Part shown: positions 54,794 through 64,000 of the stretch, piece by piece
Layout: each line of letters starts with the position of its first letter
Numbering within the stretch: the stretch's first letter is position 1
Source of the DNA: Pseudomonadales bacterium
GTDB lineage: Bacteria; Pseudomonadota; Gammaproteobacteria; Pseudomonadales; JAHRWD01
DNA: 64,000 nt
Direction of reading: 5' to 3'
Assembly (NCBI GenBank): GCA_029210125.1
Contig: JARGPR010000003.1
Location: 62,001 to 126,000, forward strand
The notes under the pieces: generated by a model
What the model saw: the letters and a program-made list of their open reading frames with translations, nothing else
The model's database searches: none
Told to the model about the DNA's origin: nothing
Translations under genes and position numbers: made by a program

Positions 54794-56704
54794 TTAAAGC
54801 TCTACCAAATTTCCTTTCTCTTCCAGCCACTCCTTTCGATCGGATGCGCGTTTCTTTGCCAGCAGCATATCGAGCAGTTTTCCCGTCTCATCTCCCTCTT
54901 CAATAGTAAGCTGTACCAGCCTTCGGGTATCTGCCGCCATCGTCGTTTCACGCAACTGCAATGGGTTCATCTCACCCAGCCCTTTGAAACGTTGAACATT
55001 TACAGAGCCTTTAAGTTTTTCCGCTTTTATCCGTTCGAGTACACCCTGTTTTTCATCTTCATCCAGCGCATAAAAAACACGTTTTCCAATATCAATTCGA
55101 AACAATGGCGGCATAGCGATATATACATGTCCCGCATTTACCAGTGCCGGAAAGTGTTTAACGAATAACGCACAAAGCAGAGTCGCGATATGTAATCCAT
55201 CGGAGTCCGCATCGGCCAAAATACAGATTTTTCCGTAACGCAATCCATCAAGCTTCTCAGCGCCCGGCTCCACTCCTAAAGCGACGGTAATATCATGCAC
55301 CTCCTGCGATGCTAGAATTTGAGCCGATGAGACTTCCCAGGTATTTAAGATTTTCCCTTTAAGGGGCATGATCGCTTGATAACGACGATCACGAGCCTGT
55401 TTTGCGGAACCGCCAGCAGAGTCTCCCTCCACTAAGAACAGCTCACCCATCATGGCGTCCGGGGTTGAGCAGTCTGCTAATTTTCCTGGCAACGCCGGCC
55501 CAGCGGTAATTTTTTTCCGCTGAACTATTTTGCTTGCCTGCAGACGTTTCTGGGCATTTTGAATCGCCAGTTCAGCAATTTGTGCACCTTCTTCTGTGTG
55601 CTGATTTAGCCAAAGACTAAAAGCATCTTTAGCTACACCAGAAATAAAGGGCGCGCACTCCCGCGATGACAACCGCTCTTTGGTCTGCCCAGAAAATTGT
55701 GGCTCACGCAGCTTGGCGGACAGGACATAACAGCAGCGATCCCATAGATCATCTGCAGTTAGTTTGATGCCACGGGGAAGCAAGCTGTGAAATTCACAAA
55801 ATTCACGCATCGCTTCAATTAAGCCGGTCCGCAAACCGTTTACATGGGTCCCACCCTGCTGGGTTGGAATTAAGTTCACGTAGCTTTCGGCGGTTAATTC
55901 AGAGGAGCTATCGAGCCATTGCACGGCCCAATCCACTGCTTCGGTATCACCACTAAAGGAGCCTCGAAAGGGTGATGAGGGTATCGGTTCCTGGGATTCT
56001 GTCTGACTGCTTAAATAGTCGGTCAACCCATCCTGGTAATACCATTCCTGGTGGGCTTTATCAGTATCAGACTGTTTTTTTGAAGCTGTTTCGTCACGAA
56101 ATATCACGCGCAAGCCGGGACAAAGCACAGCCTTGGCCCGCAACATGTGAACTAAACGAGTCAGGGATACGCGGGGTGAGTCAAAATATCCTGGGTCCGG
56201 CGTAAACCGAATTTTGGTGCCGGTATTGCGTTTTCCAACGGTGTCGATGACCTCCAGTTCGGACGCCTTCTCGCCGTTTTCATAGGCCATGTAATAGAGC
56301 TTACTATCGCGTTTGATCCAGACCTCAAGAGTCAGGGAGAGCGCATTAACAACGGAAACTCCGACACCATGGAGACCGCCAGAGTACTGATAGTCATCAC
56401 CGGAAAATTTTCCGCCCGCGTGTAGGCGAGTCATAATTAGCTCGACACCGGAGACGCCCTCCTCGGGGTGGATATCAACCGGCATACCGCGACCGTTATC
56501 GGTGATTTCGATCGAGCCATCCTTGCCAAGTATCAACTCGATTTGATTGGCGTGACCAGCGAGTGCTTCGTCGACGCTATTGTCGACCACTTCGTGCACC
56601 AGATGGTTCGGGCGCGTGGTGTCGGTATACATTCCCGGCCGTTTTCGTACTGGATCCAGGCCCGACAGAACCTCTATCGATTTCGCCGTATATTCTGCGC
56701 TCAT
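54794..56704 (-). CDS. parE: DNA topoisomerase IV subunit B
   Basis: A 636-residue GHKL ATPase subunit: EVVDNSVDEALAGHA, DNGRGMPVDIHPEEGVSG, LHAGGKFSGDDYQYSGGLHG in pieces, then the TOPRIM domain with LVEGDSAGGSAKQARDR and CILADADSDGLHIATLL. The ending RKEWLEEKGNLVEL is typical of ParE rather than GyrB. It works with ParC, whose gene lies 3 kb away on the same strand. Confidence 0.95.
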   Translation of the reverse strand: MSAEYTAKSIEVLSGLDPVRKRPGMYTDTTRPNHLVHEVVDNSVDEALAGHANQIELILGKDGSIEITDNGRGMPVDIHPEEGVSGVELIMTRLHAGGKFSGDDYQYSGGLHGVGVSVVNALSLTLEVWIKRDSKLYYMAYENGEKASELEVIDTVGKRNTGTKIRFTPDPGYFDSPRVSLTRLVHMLRAKAVLCPGLRVIFRDETASKKQSDTDKAHQEWYYQDGLTDYLSSQTESQEPIPSSPFRGSFSGDTEAVDWAVQWLDSSSELTAESYVNLIPTQQGGTHVNGLRTGLIEAMREFCEFHSLLPRGIKLTADDLWDRCCYVLSAKLREPQFSGQTKERLSSRECAPFISGVAKDAFSLWLNQHTEEGAQIAELAIQNAQKRLQASKIVQRKKITAGPALPGKLADCSTPDAMMGELFLVEGDSAGGSAKQARDRRYQAIMPLKGKILNTWEVSSAQILASQEVHDITVALGVEPGAEKLDGLRYGKICILADADSDGLHIATLLCALFVKHFPALVNAGHVYIAMPPLFRIDIGKRVFYALDEDEKQGVLERIKAEKLKGSVNVQRFKGLGEMNPLQLRETTMAADTRRLVQLTIEEGDETGKLLDMLLAKKRASDRKEWLEEKGNLVEL

Positions 56705-56757
56705 GAACTTCTAACTATATGATTTTAATGGGATTAAACAGGATATATAGATAAAAT

Positions 56758-57600
56758 CTAATAACCATTGCTCTGATAGTCTATCTCAAACGGGCTGCTC
56801 TTGATACGCGATACGCCAGTGTCGACTGTGCCGTTTGGATAGAGGTCAATCCAGCGATAACCGGGCAGTTGTTGACCTATTTTAAATTTCCGTTGTTGTG
56901 GCTCGAATTGGTGACAGGTTGAGGGGGTGGAGAGCAGTCGAATATGCTCTCGAGTGGCATCAAACAGCTGATGAATATGGCCCCAAAGTACAAGTCGGGT
57001 ACCGGGGTATCGATCAATTATTTCAAAAAAGTGCGCTGCGTTACTAAGCTGTTGAGGGTCCAGCCATTGGCTACCAACTGGAACGGGCTGGTGGTGCAGG
57101 CAGACCAGGCTGTGTTTACCATTGGCCTGTTGCAGCGCATTTTCCAGTAGCTGTAACTCATGCTCCTGTAGCAGTCCGCCCGTCGCCCCGCTGATTTTAG
57201 AATTTAGTAAAATCAACTGCCAATTTGGCAGTTTGACCAGTTTACTCTGCTGTAATAGTGGTGCATCGATGATGCTATCCATCATTTCTGGGCAATCGTG
57301 GTTGCCGGGAATCCAGCTTATTGGGCGTTCAAAACGCTCCATCAAACCCAGATAGTTTCGGTAAGATTGTTCCGAGCCATCAAAGGAGATATCACCGCTG
57401 CCGAGAATGCGATCAAAATTTTGGCCGCGCTCCTGTTCAACGAGCTGAACGACCAGCTCAAGGCTCTGATAGCTGTTAATGCCCAGCAATGCCTGATCAC
57501 GGCTAGCACCAAGATGGGAATCGGTAATCTGAATAATGCGATAGGGCAAGTCAGTTTCAACACCTACTTTTGATCTATCTAAGTTAGCGCCGGGGGACAC
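56758..57600 (-). CDS. cpdA: 3',5'-cyclic AMP phosphodiesterase
   Basis: A 280-residue metallophosphoesterase with the metal-site motifs TDSHLGA, GSGDISFDGS, GNHDCPEM, LHHQPVPVGS and LWGHIHQ. This order and the neighbourhood (ADP-ribose pyrophosphatase, DUF1249, cpdA, parE) are those of CpdA, which lowers cyclic AMP. It starts with GTG, 2 bases after the stop of the DUF1249 gene. Confidence 0.92.
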   Translation of the reverse strand: MSPGANLDRSKVGVETDLPYRIIQITDSHLGASRDQALLGINSYQSLELVVQLVEQERGQNFDRILGSGDISFDGSEQSYRNYLGLMERFERPISWIPGNHDCPEMMDSIIDAPLLQQSKLVKLPNWQLILLNSKISGATGGLLQEHELQLLENALQQANGKHSLVCLHHQPVPVGSQWLDPQQLSNAAHFFEIIDRYPGTRLVLWGHIHQLFDATREHIRLLSTPSTCHQFEPQQRKFKIGQQLPGYRWIDLYPNGTVDTGVSRIKSSPFEIDYQSNGY

Positions 57601-57602
57601 AC

Positions 57603-58115
57603 TCAGACCCCAACAACCGTTAATTTTAAAGGCTCGACCGCCACACCAAATTTCAGGCAGTAATTAAGCCATTCACCCAGAAAATAGTTTACCTGCTGCT
57701 TTTCATCCGGCAATAACATCTGCTTGTTTGGATATGAATAGCTCGATTTAAAGTGCCGCACCCCTGTGAAATTAACAATTTCAGCCATCTGTGCATCGTG
57801 GTAAATACGAATGCTCATGTTCGCCGGTAGTTGATTCCAGTCTGACTCTCTGGATTCGATCTCGGATTGCACAGGCTGAGCGGCTAGAAGCAAAGTTTGG
57901 TGAATTTGTAACAGAGTGGTGTAGGGGCCGCGCTCCATCACATTGGTTTCAACCAGGGTATCTGCCGTGATCGAACCTGGAATATGTAACGAAAAGCTGT
58001 AGCTGTCATGCTCTCGCAACTGCGGGAGCAGCTTTAGCAGACGAATGTAGTTAGAGGATGCGGCAGCCTGCTGTTTGCGTAGATCGACATTATGTTTCGG
58101 AAGAACTCTTTCCAT
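57603..58115 (-). CDS. DUF1249 family protein (YqiB-like)
   Basis: A 170-residue protein with NYIRLLKLLPQLREHDSYSF, MSIRIYHDAQMAEIVNF and KQQVNYFLGEWLNYCLKFG, the DUF1249 pattern. It is soluble and has no known function. The gene is wedged between the Nudix and cpdA genes with gaps of 12 and 2 bases, an order conserved in many gammaproteobacteria. Confidence 0.9.
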   Translation of the reverse strand: MERVLPKHNVDLRKQQAAASSNYIRLLKLLPQLREHDSYSFSLHIPGSITADTLVETNVMERGPYTTLLQIHQTLLLAAQPVQSEIESRESDWNQLPANMSIRIYHDAQMAEIVNFTGVRHFKSSYSYPNKQMLLPDEKQQVNYFLGEWLNYCLKFGVAVEPLKLTVVGV

Positions 58116-58127
58116 ATTAGTCAGGGT

Positions 58128-58763
58128 TCAGGCCCACTGCTCCCTAACTGAATCACGATGCAACTGCAGCCATTGTAGCGCGAGAATAGTGGCAGCATTG
58201 CGTATCTGACCCTCAGCCAGCATGGCGAAAGCAACGGACACATCCATTTTATGAACGCGAATATCCTCGCTTTCGCTATCCAGACCATGAATACCCCCGA
58301 CGTTTTGTGCGTCGATTCGGCCACAGTAGATCTGTATCTCCTCGTTACAGGCTCCGGCGCTCGACAGGTATCGAGCGATCGGCAGTAGATCAGTTACATG
58401 CAATCCCGCTTCCTCCCGCGCTTCTCGTAACGCAGTTCGTTCAAAACTTTCTCCGTCATCTACGGTTCCGGCTACCAGCTCCATCATCCAGGGGCTTTCA
58501 ATGTCGTCCAGAGCCCCAATCCGAAACTCCTCGGTTAAGACTAGCTGATCCGCAACAGGATCGTAGGGTAACAGCACCGCAGCCTGTTTTTTGACGACCA
58601 GTTCACGGCGCAACGATTTGCTCCAACCACCTCCAAACAAGCGATGGCGAATCTGGATCTCATCAACCTTCACAAACCCATCGTAGACGGTTGTGCGCTC
58701 TTCGAGCACCATGTCACTGTGATCAAAATGACGTTTCGTTGACTGCGGTTTGGTGCCCGTCAT
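58128..58763 (-). CDS. nudF: ADP-ribose pyrophosphatase (Nudix hydrolase)
   Basis: A 211-residue Nudix enzyme. The Nudix box is GTVDDGESFERTALREAREEAG, shown here only as G-x5-E-x7-REAREEAG, with FRIGALDDIESPWMMELVAG before it. It splits ADP-ribose to AMP and ribose 5-phosphate. It starts 3 bases after the thiC stop and belongs to the thiC-nudF-DUF1249-cpdA string. Confidence 0.92.
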   Translation of the reverse strand: MTGTKPQSTKRHFDHSDMVLEERTTVYDGFVKVDEIQIRHRLFGGGWSKSLRRELVVKKQAAVLLPYDPVADQLVLTEEFRIGALDDIESPWMMELVAGTVDDGESFERTALREAREEAGLHVTDLLPIARYLSSAGACNEEIQIYCGRIDAQNVGGIHGLDSESEDIRVHKMDVSVAFAMLAEGQIRNAATILALQWLQLHRDSVREQWA

Positions 58764-58766
58764 TGA

Positions 58767-60650
<1,884 letters not shown>

Positions 60651-60939
60651 TTATTAACCCAAGACTAGTATGTATAAAAAATTGCTGCTGTTTTTTGCTA
60701 CGCAAAAGCGCTTCTATAGCCGGCGATTTTAATCCGGAAAACCTCTTCGCTTCACCGTAAAACCGAACAGGGACTATACCAGACTAAATCAGTCAACTAT
60801 CAATTATCAACCGCAACATTAGCTCAATGTTATCCTAACCAGACGGACTAAAAACAACACCGCCGAAGCTAAATAGATTTGATATACTACTTCGCTACTC
60901 CGACTTTTAGAAATGCTCTTTTTCAGGAATCTAAACAAA
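60651..60939. other. Divergent region between thiC and tolC
   Basis: No gene seen. On the minus strand no CTGAGA or ACCTGAT core of a TPP riboswitch is present. On the plus strand a TATACT at about 60892 may be the tolC -10 element. Confidence 0.45.
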
Positions 60940-62322
60940 ATGGACTCGAAAAACATCAAAGCACTGCTAACCTGTGGATTGTTATTTGTGGCTAGTTATA
61001 GCCAGGCGGAAACTTTAGGTGAGATCTATAACTCAGCACTCGACAATGATCCACAAATTCGCGCAGCGGGCGCAGAATTAAAGAGCCAGAAAGAGGTTAC
61101 TAAGCAAGCACGTGGCGGTTTACTGCCACAAATCAATTTTGAACTGACTGAAACCCACACGAATTTAGAAAACCAGGCATCGAATAGCAATCCCGTGACG
61201 ATCATGGGTACCAGTTATGGGCTCAGTTTAGCGCAGCCGCTTTTTAACGCATCCACCTGGTTTAGCTACAAGCAAGCAAAAACCATTGATTACAAATCTG
61301 AACTGGACTTTTCAGCCGCTCAACAGGATCTGATCATTCGAGTTGCGGTAAATTATTTCAACATTCTTCGCGCCAATGACGCGTTAACTGCAGCGCAGGC
61401 CGAGGAAGCCGCTATTAAGCGCCAACTTGAGCAAACCAAACAGCGCTTTGATGTAGGTTTGATCGCCATCACCGATGTCCATGAAGCGCAGGCTGGTTTT
61501 GACCTTTCTCGAGTTGGCCGTATTGTCACCCAAAATCAGCTCGATATTGCCTATGAAGCGTTGCAGGCGATTACCGGCCAACAATACAGCAGTATCTCTA
61601 CGTTGAAAGCAGATTACCCAATCAGCACACCAGCACCCGCTAACCCACAGGCTTGGGCTGACAATGCGCTAGCGGGCAACTTTGCCCTTAAGGCTGTTGA
61701 GCAACAGGTTGAAGCCGCAAGGCAAAATATCAAGGTCAAACGCTCGGGACACCTGCCCACTGTAACCCTATTTGGTCAATATCAAAGTGATGATAATGAT
61801 GATGCTTCTTCATCCCTGATAAATTTTGGCGGCACTCCCACAACGGTGCAGTTTTCGGCCACGGATCAGGTTAGCAAAACCCTGGGAATTAAGGTAAATG
61901 TACCGCTCTATTCTGGCGGGATCACCATGGCCGCCTCTAAACAGGCTTCATATCAACTGACCCAGGCGCAGCAAAACCTGACCCTTACTCAACGTGGTCT
62001 GGTTCAACAAACCCGCAGCCTTTATAGTGCTGTGGTCACCGATGTACAGCGCATCAAAGCTCGCAACCAGGCAATCGTATCATCAGAAAGCGCGTTAAAA
62101 GCCACCGAGGTCGGCTACGATGTAGGGACACGAAATATCGTTGACGTATTGCAGGCTCAGCGTACCTTGTATCGCTCAAAGCGTGACTACGCAACTGCTC
62201 GTTATGACTATATTATCCACATGCTGCAACTTAAACAGGCCACCGGCCAGATCAGCCCAGAGGATATTTTCGCAATCAATGAATGGATTGATTCTTCAGC
62301 CAACACTCAAGGGCGCCAATAG
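60940..62322 (+). CDS. tolC: TolC family outer-membrane efflux protein
   Basis: A 460-residue protein with a signal peptide (LLTCGLLFVASYSQA), then LGEIYNSALDNDPQIRAAGAEL, FNASTWFSYKQAKTID and VNVPLYSGGITMAAS, and a second half-repeat with VGYDVGTRNIVDVLQAQRTL. It forms the trimeric exit duct shared by several efflux and type I secretion systems. ATG 60940 leads straight into the signal peptide; ATG 60913 is in frame. It is divergent from thiC, as in Pseudomonas. Confidence 0.92.
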   Translation: MDSKNIKALLTCGLLFVASYSQAETLGEIYNSALDNDPQIRAAGAELKSQKEVTKQARGGLLPQINFELTETHTNLENQASNSNPVTIMGTSYGLSLAQPLFNASTWFSYKQAKTIDYKSELDFSAAQQDLIIRVAVNYFNILRANDALTAAQAEEAAIKRQLEQTKQRFDVGLIAITDVHEAQAGFDLSRVGRIVTQNQLDIAYEALQAITGQQYSSISTLKADYPISTPAPANPQAWADNALAGNFALKAVEQQVEAARQNIKVKRSGHLPTVTLFGQYQSDDNDDASSSLINFGGTPTTVQFSATDQVSKTLGIKVNVPLYSGGITMAASKQASYQLTQAQQNLTLTQRGLVQQTRSLYSAVVTDVQRIKARNQAIVSSESALKATEVGYDVGTRNIVDVLQAQRTLYRSKRDYATARYDYIIHMLQLKQATGQISPEDIFAINEWIDSSANTQGRQ

Positions 62323-62342
62323 AGCATCTTAGTATTCCACCA

Positions 62343-62372
62343 CAGCCCGAAGGTATGTATACCTTCGGGCTG
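62343..62372. terminator. Terminator between convergent tolC and waaA
   Basis: A perfect inverted repeat with arms of up to 14 bases (CAGCCCGAAGGTAT and ATACCTTCGGGCTG) lies 20 bases after the tolC stop. T tracts are short on both sides, but the GC-rich stem should stop transcription in both directions. Confidence 0.65.
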
Positions 62373-62437
62373 TTAAACGATCGCCCTCACCCTGGTATAT
62401 TTGATCGATTGACCGGCGGGGTTGCTGCGAGATAGCG

Positions 62438-63712
62438 CTAAATAAACTGAACCAGTTGCTGGTATAACCGCTCCATTGAACCACGGTTCTGCTCCACTAC
62501 CTTAAGGGCCGCCTTGCCTGCTCTGTCACTCAATTCAGGGTCACTGAACAACTCGTCAACCTTGGCAGCCAACTCGTTTTCATCATCTACCTTCATCAGC
62601 GCCTCGGCCGCACTCATCAATTGATCCACCTCGGAAAAATTAAACAGATGAGGTCCACTGATGATCGGCAGCCGCCAGACCGCCGGCTCAAGCAAATTGT
62701 GCCCGCCGGTTTCAACCAGACTACCGCCGACGAAAGCAATATCCGCAACGCCATAAAGAGTCATCAATTCACCCATGGTATCGCCCACGACTACCTGTAT
62801 TTGTGTTGTGCAGGGTTCTTGGCGGCTACGACGCAGCGTATGTAATCCCCGATCTTCACAGAGTTTTACGACTTCGTCGAACCGCTCTGGGTGCCGGGGT
62901 ACAATCAACAGCAATAGTGTCGGATGATTCACCAGGATCTGTTGAAATGCCGTCACTATTATCGGCTCTTCTCCTTCATGGGTACTTGCCGCAATCAGTA
63001 CCTTTCGGCCATTTTTACCGTCGATTCCCCAGGCTCTTGCAACCCGTTCGGCCTCAGCTCTAACCTGCTCATTAAGGGATACATCAAACTTAATGTTGCC
63101 GCCCACGACCATTCGCTGCCTATCTACCCCAAGCTCCTGGAAGCGCCGGCTGTCCTGTTCGGTTTGAGCAATTACCAGGGATAACTGCTTTAACATTGGT
63201 CTTACCAGGGCATCCAGTCGACCATAACCCGCCGCTGACCTTTCGGATAAGCGGGCATTTGCGATCACTACGGGTATCGCCCTGCGCTGACATTGATCAA
63301 TAAGATTCGGCCAAAGTTCGGTTTCCATCACCAGCAATACTTTGGGTTTGATCTTATCCAGCAAACGCCGCACTGCACCGGGCAGGTCGTAGGGAATATA
63401 GAGATGGAATACGCTGTCGGAGAAATGTTTTAGAACCTGCTCAGACCCGGTTGGAGTCATCGTGGTAATCGTGATGGGTAAATCGGGGTACTCTGCCTGG
63501 ATGCGCTTTATTAAGGGCACAGCCGCAAGGGTCTCACCGACTGAAACGGCGTGAACCCACAGACCCTTAGGCTTAGGGGTATTCCTAACAAACCCCAGTC
63601 GTTCACCCCACCGCAGGCGGTATTGCGGCGCTTGCCGAGAACGCAAAAACAGCCGTACAAATATGATGGGCAGGCACAGGTAGAAAAACAACGTATAAAA
63701 ACGACGGGCCAT
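62438..63712 (-). CDS. waaA: 3-deoxy-D-manno-octulosonic acid transferase
   Basis: A 424-residue inner-membrane-anchored glycosyltransferase with an N-terminal helix (FYTLFFYLCLPIIFVRLFL), WVHAVSVGETLAAVPLI with the catalytic Glu, ETELWPNLIDQCQ, GGNIKFDVSLNEQ, AASTHEGEE, VPRHPERF and FVGGSLVETGGHNLLEP. It adds Kdo to lipid IVA, joining lipid A to the LPS core. Confidence 0.94.
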   Translation of the reverse strand: MARRFYTLFFYLCLPIIFVRLFLRSRQAPQYRLRWGERLGFVRNTPKPKGLWVHAVSVGETLAAVPLIKRIQAEYPDLPITITTMTPTGSEQVLKHFSDSVFHLYIPYDLPGAVRRLLDKIKPKVLLVMETELWPNLIDQCQRRAIPVVIANARLSERSAAGYGRLDALVRPMLKQLSLVIAQTEQDSRRFQELGVDRQRMVVGGNIKFDVSLNEQVRAEAERVARAWGIDGKNGRKVLIAASTHEGEEPIIVTAFQQILVNHPTLLLLIVPRHPERFDEVVKLCEDRGLHTLRRSRQEPCTTQIQVVVGDTMGELMTLYGVADIAFVGGSLVETGGHNLLEPAVWRLPIISGPHLFNFSEVDQLMSAAEALMKVDDENELAAKVDELFSDPELSDRAGKAALKVVEQNRGSMERLYQQLVQFI

Positions 63713-63723
63713 TAATGTAAAAC

Positions 63724-64000
63724 CTAGCCTCGAGCAATTTTTGGCAAATTGCTGTTCACGCGCATCGCGTAGGATGCAATCGGGTTTTTCAGCCAGCTGG
63801 TTTTATCAAATAGATCCATCCCACGATTTCTGGCCCAGCGTACCGGTAGCGCGGGTTGTTCAAACAATTTTTTGAACCCCATCATTGAATAGATCATCAT
63901 CCGGTTATTACCACGTCGTCGACGCTGGTAGCGTTTTAGAATATCCAGATTTCCGGGGCAGACCTCTGCAGCAATGGCGCGTTGCAGCTCCTCCGCCAAT
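63724..64000 (-). CDS. UbiH/UbiF/COQ6-type FAD monooxygenase, C-terminal fragment (continues past the right edge)
   Basis: The last 91 residues of a gene entering from the right edge. LKRYQRRRRGNNRMMIYSMMGFKKLF and ARNRGMDLFDKTSWLKNPIASYAM, quoted here as separate short stretches LKRYQRRRRGNN, MMGFKKLF and RNRGMDLF, match the C-terminal helix region of ubiquinone hydroxylases. It lies 11 bp before waaA on the same strand. The member of the family cannot be decided without the FAD-binding part. Confidence 0.75.
   Translation of the reverse strand, partial: LAEELQRAIAAEVCPGNLDILKRYQRRRRGNNRMMIYSMMGFKKLFEQPALPVRWARNRGMDLFDKTSWLKNPIASYAMRVNSNLPKIARG

Overview
The window looks like chromosomal DNA of a free-living, probably marine gammaproteobacterium. 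The strongest clue is gene order from about 45 to 64 kb. A FimX-like protein, serB, parC, a ketoacyl-ACP synthase III, parE, cpdA, a DUF1249 gene, an ADP-ribose pyrophosphatase gene, thiC, tolC and waaA follow one another much as in Pseudomonas (the PA4959-PA4974 neighbourhood, from memory). Outer-membrane porins, an RND copper pump, LPS/Kdo enzymes and a sigma-54-type promoter also fit a Gram-negative gammaproteobacterium. No rRNA, tRNA, CRISPR array or intact mobile element was found.

Layout. 0-4 kb: the start of an arsenosugar radical SAM gene (arsS, cut by the left edge), an ECF sigma factor overlapping its zinc-finger anti-sigma gene, a heavily decayed DUF3179 pseudogene, and a porin. 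4.5-9.8 kb: two cyclic-di-GMP genes (an HD-GYP protein with an altered HD motif, then a GGDEF/EAL protein), a pseudouridine synthase coupled to a methyltransferase gene, an HDOD protein and a small nuclease. 10-18 kb: a stand-alone thiamine-diphosphate enzyme, an HD-GYP response regulator followed by a giant hybrid histidine kinase with three periplasmic solute-binding domains, and a DinB-like protein. 18-24.3 kb: a cusCBA-type copper/silver efflux operon led by a small Cys/Met-rich exported protein.

24.6-31.4 kb is a complete nitrate-uptake regulon on the minus strand: nasT-nasS, then a leader, then nrtA-nrtB-nrtD and a porin. The leader before nrtA reads as a full regulatory circuit. It has a sigma-54 -24/-12 promoter, two hairpins whose six-base loops carry the A1/G4 signature of ANTAR-protein targets, and a perfect 21-bp intrinsic terminator whose 5' arm overlaps the second hairpin. 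This predicts that NasT (an ANTAR protein, held in check by the nitrate sensor NasS) turns on transport genes by antitermination. It is the best-supported regulatory find in the window.

31.6-45 kb: an Ada-type alkylation repair regulator, a hemolysin-III membrane protein, an LpxO-like hydroxylase, a pair of type III CoA-transferases of which only one shows the catalytic Asp, an MFS transporter, NnrS, a nucleotide-sugar dehydrogenase/epimerase pair, and an asparagine-synthetase-like gene that lacks the glutaminase cysteine and overlaps a periplasmic serine protease gene.

45-64 kb: the conserved fimX-serB-parC / parE-cpdA-thiC / tolC-waaA block, with a diguanylate cyclase next to parC, ending in the C-terminal part of a UbiH/UbiF-type hydroxylase cut by the right edge. 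Altogether at least five proteins in the window make, break or bind cyclic-di-GMP.
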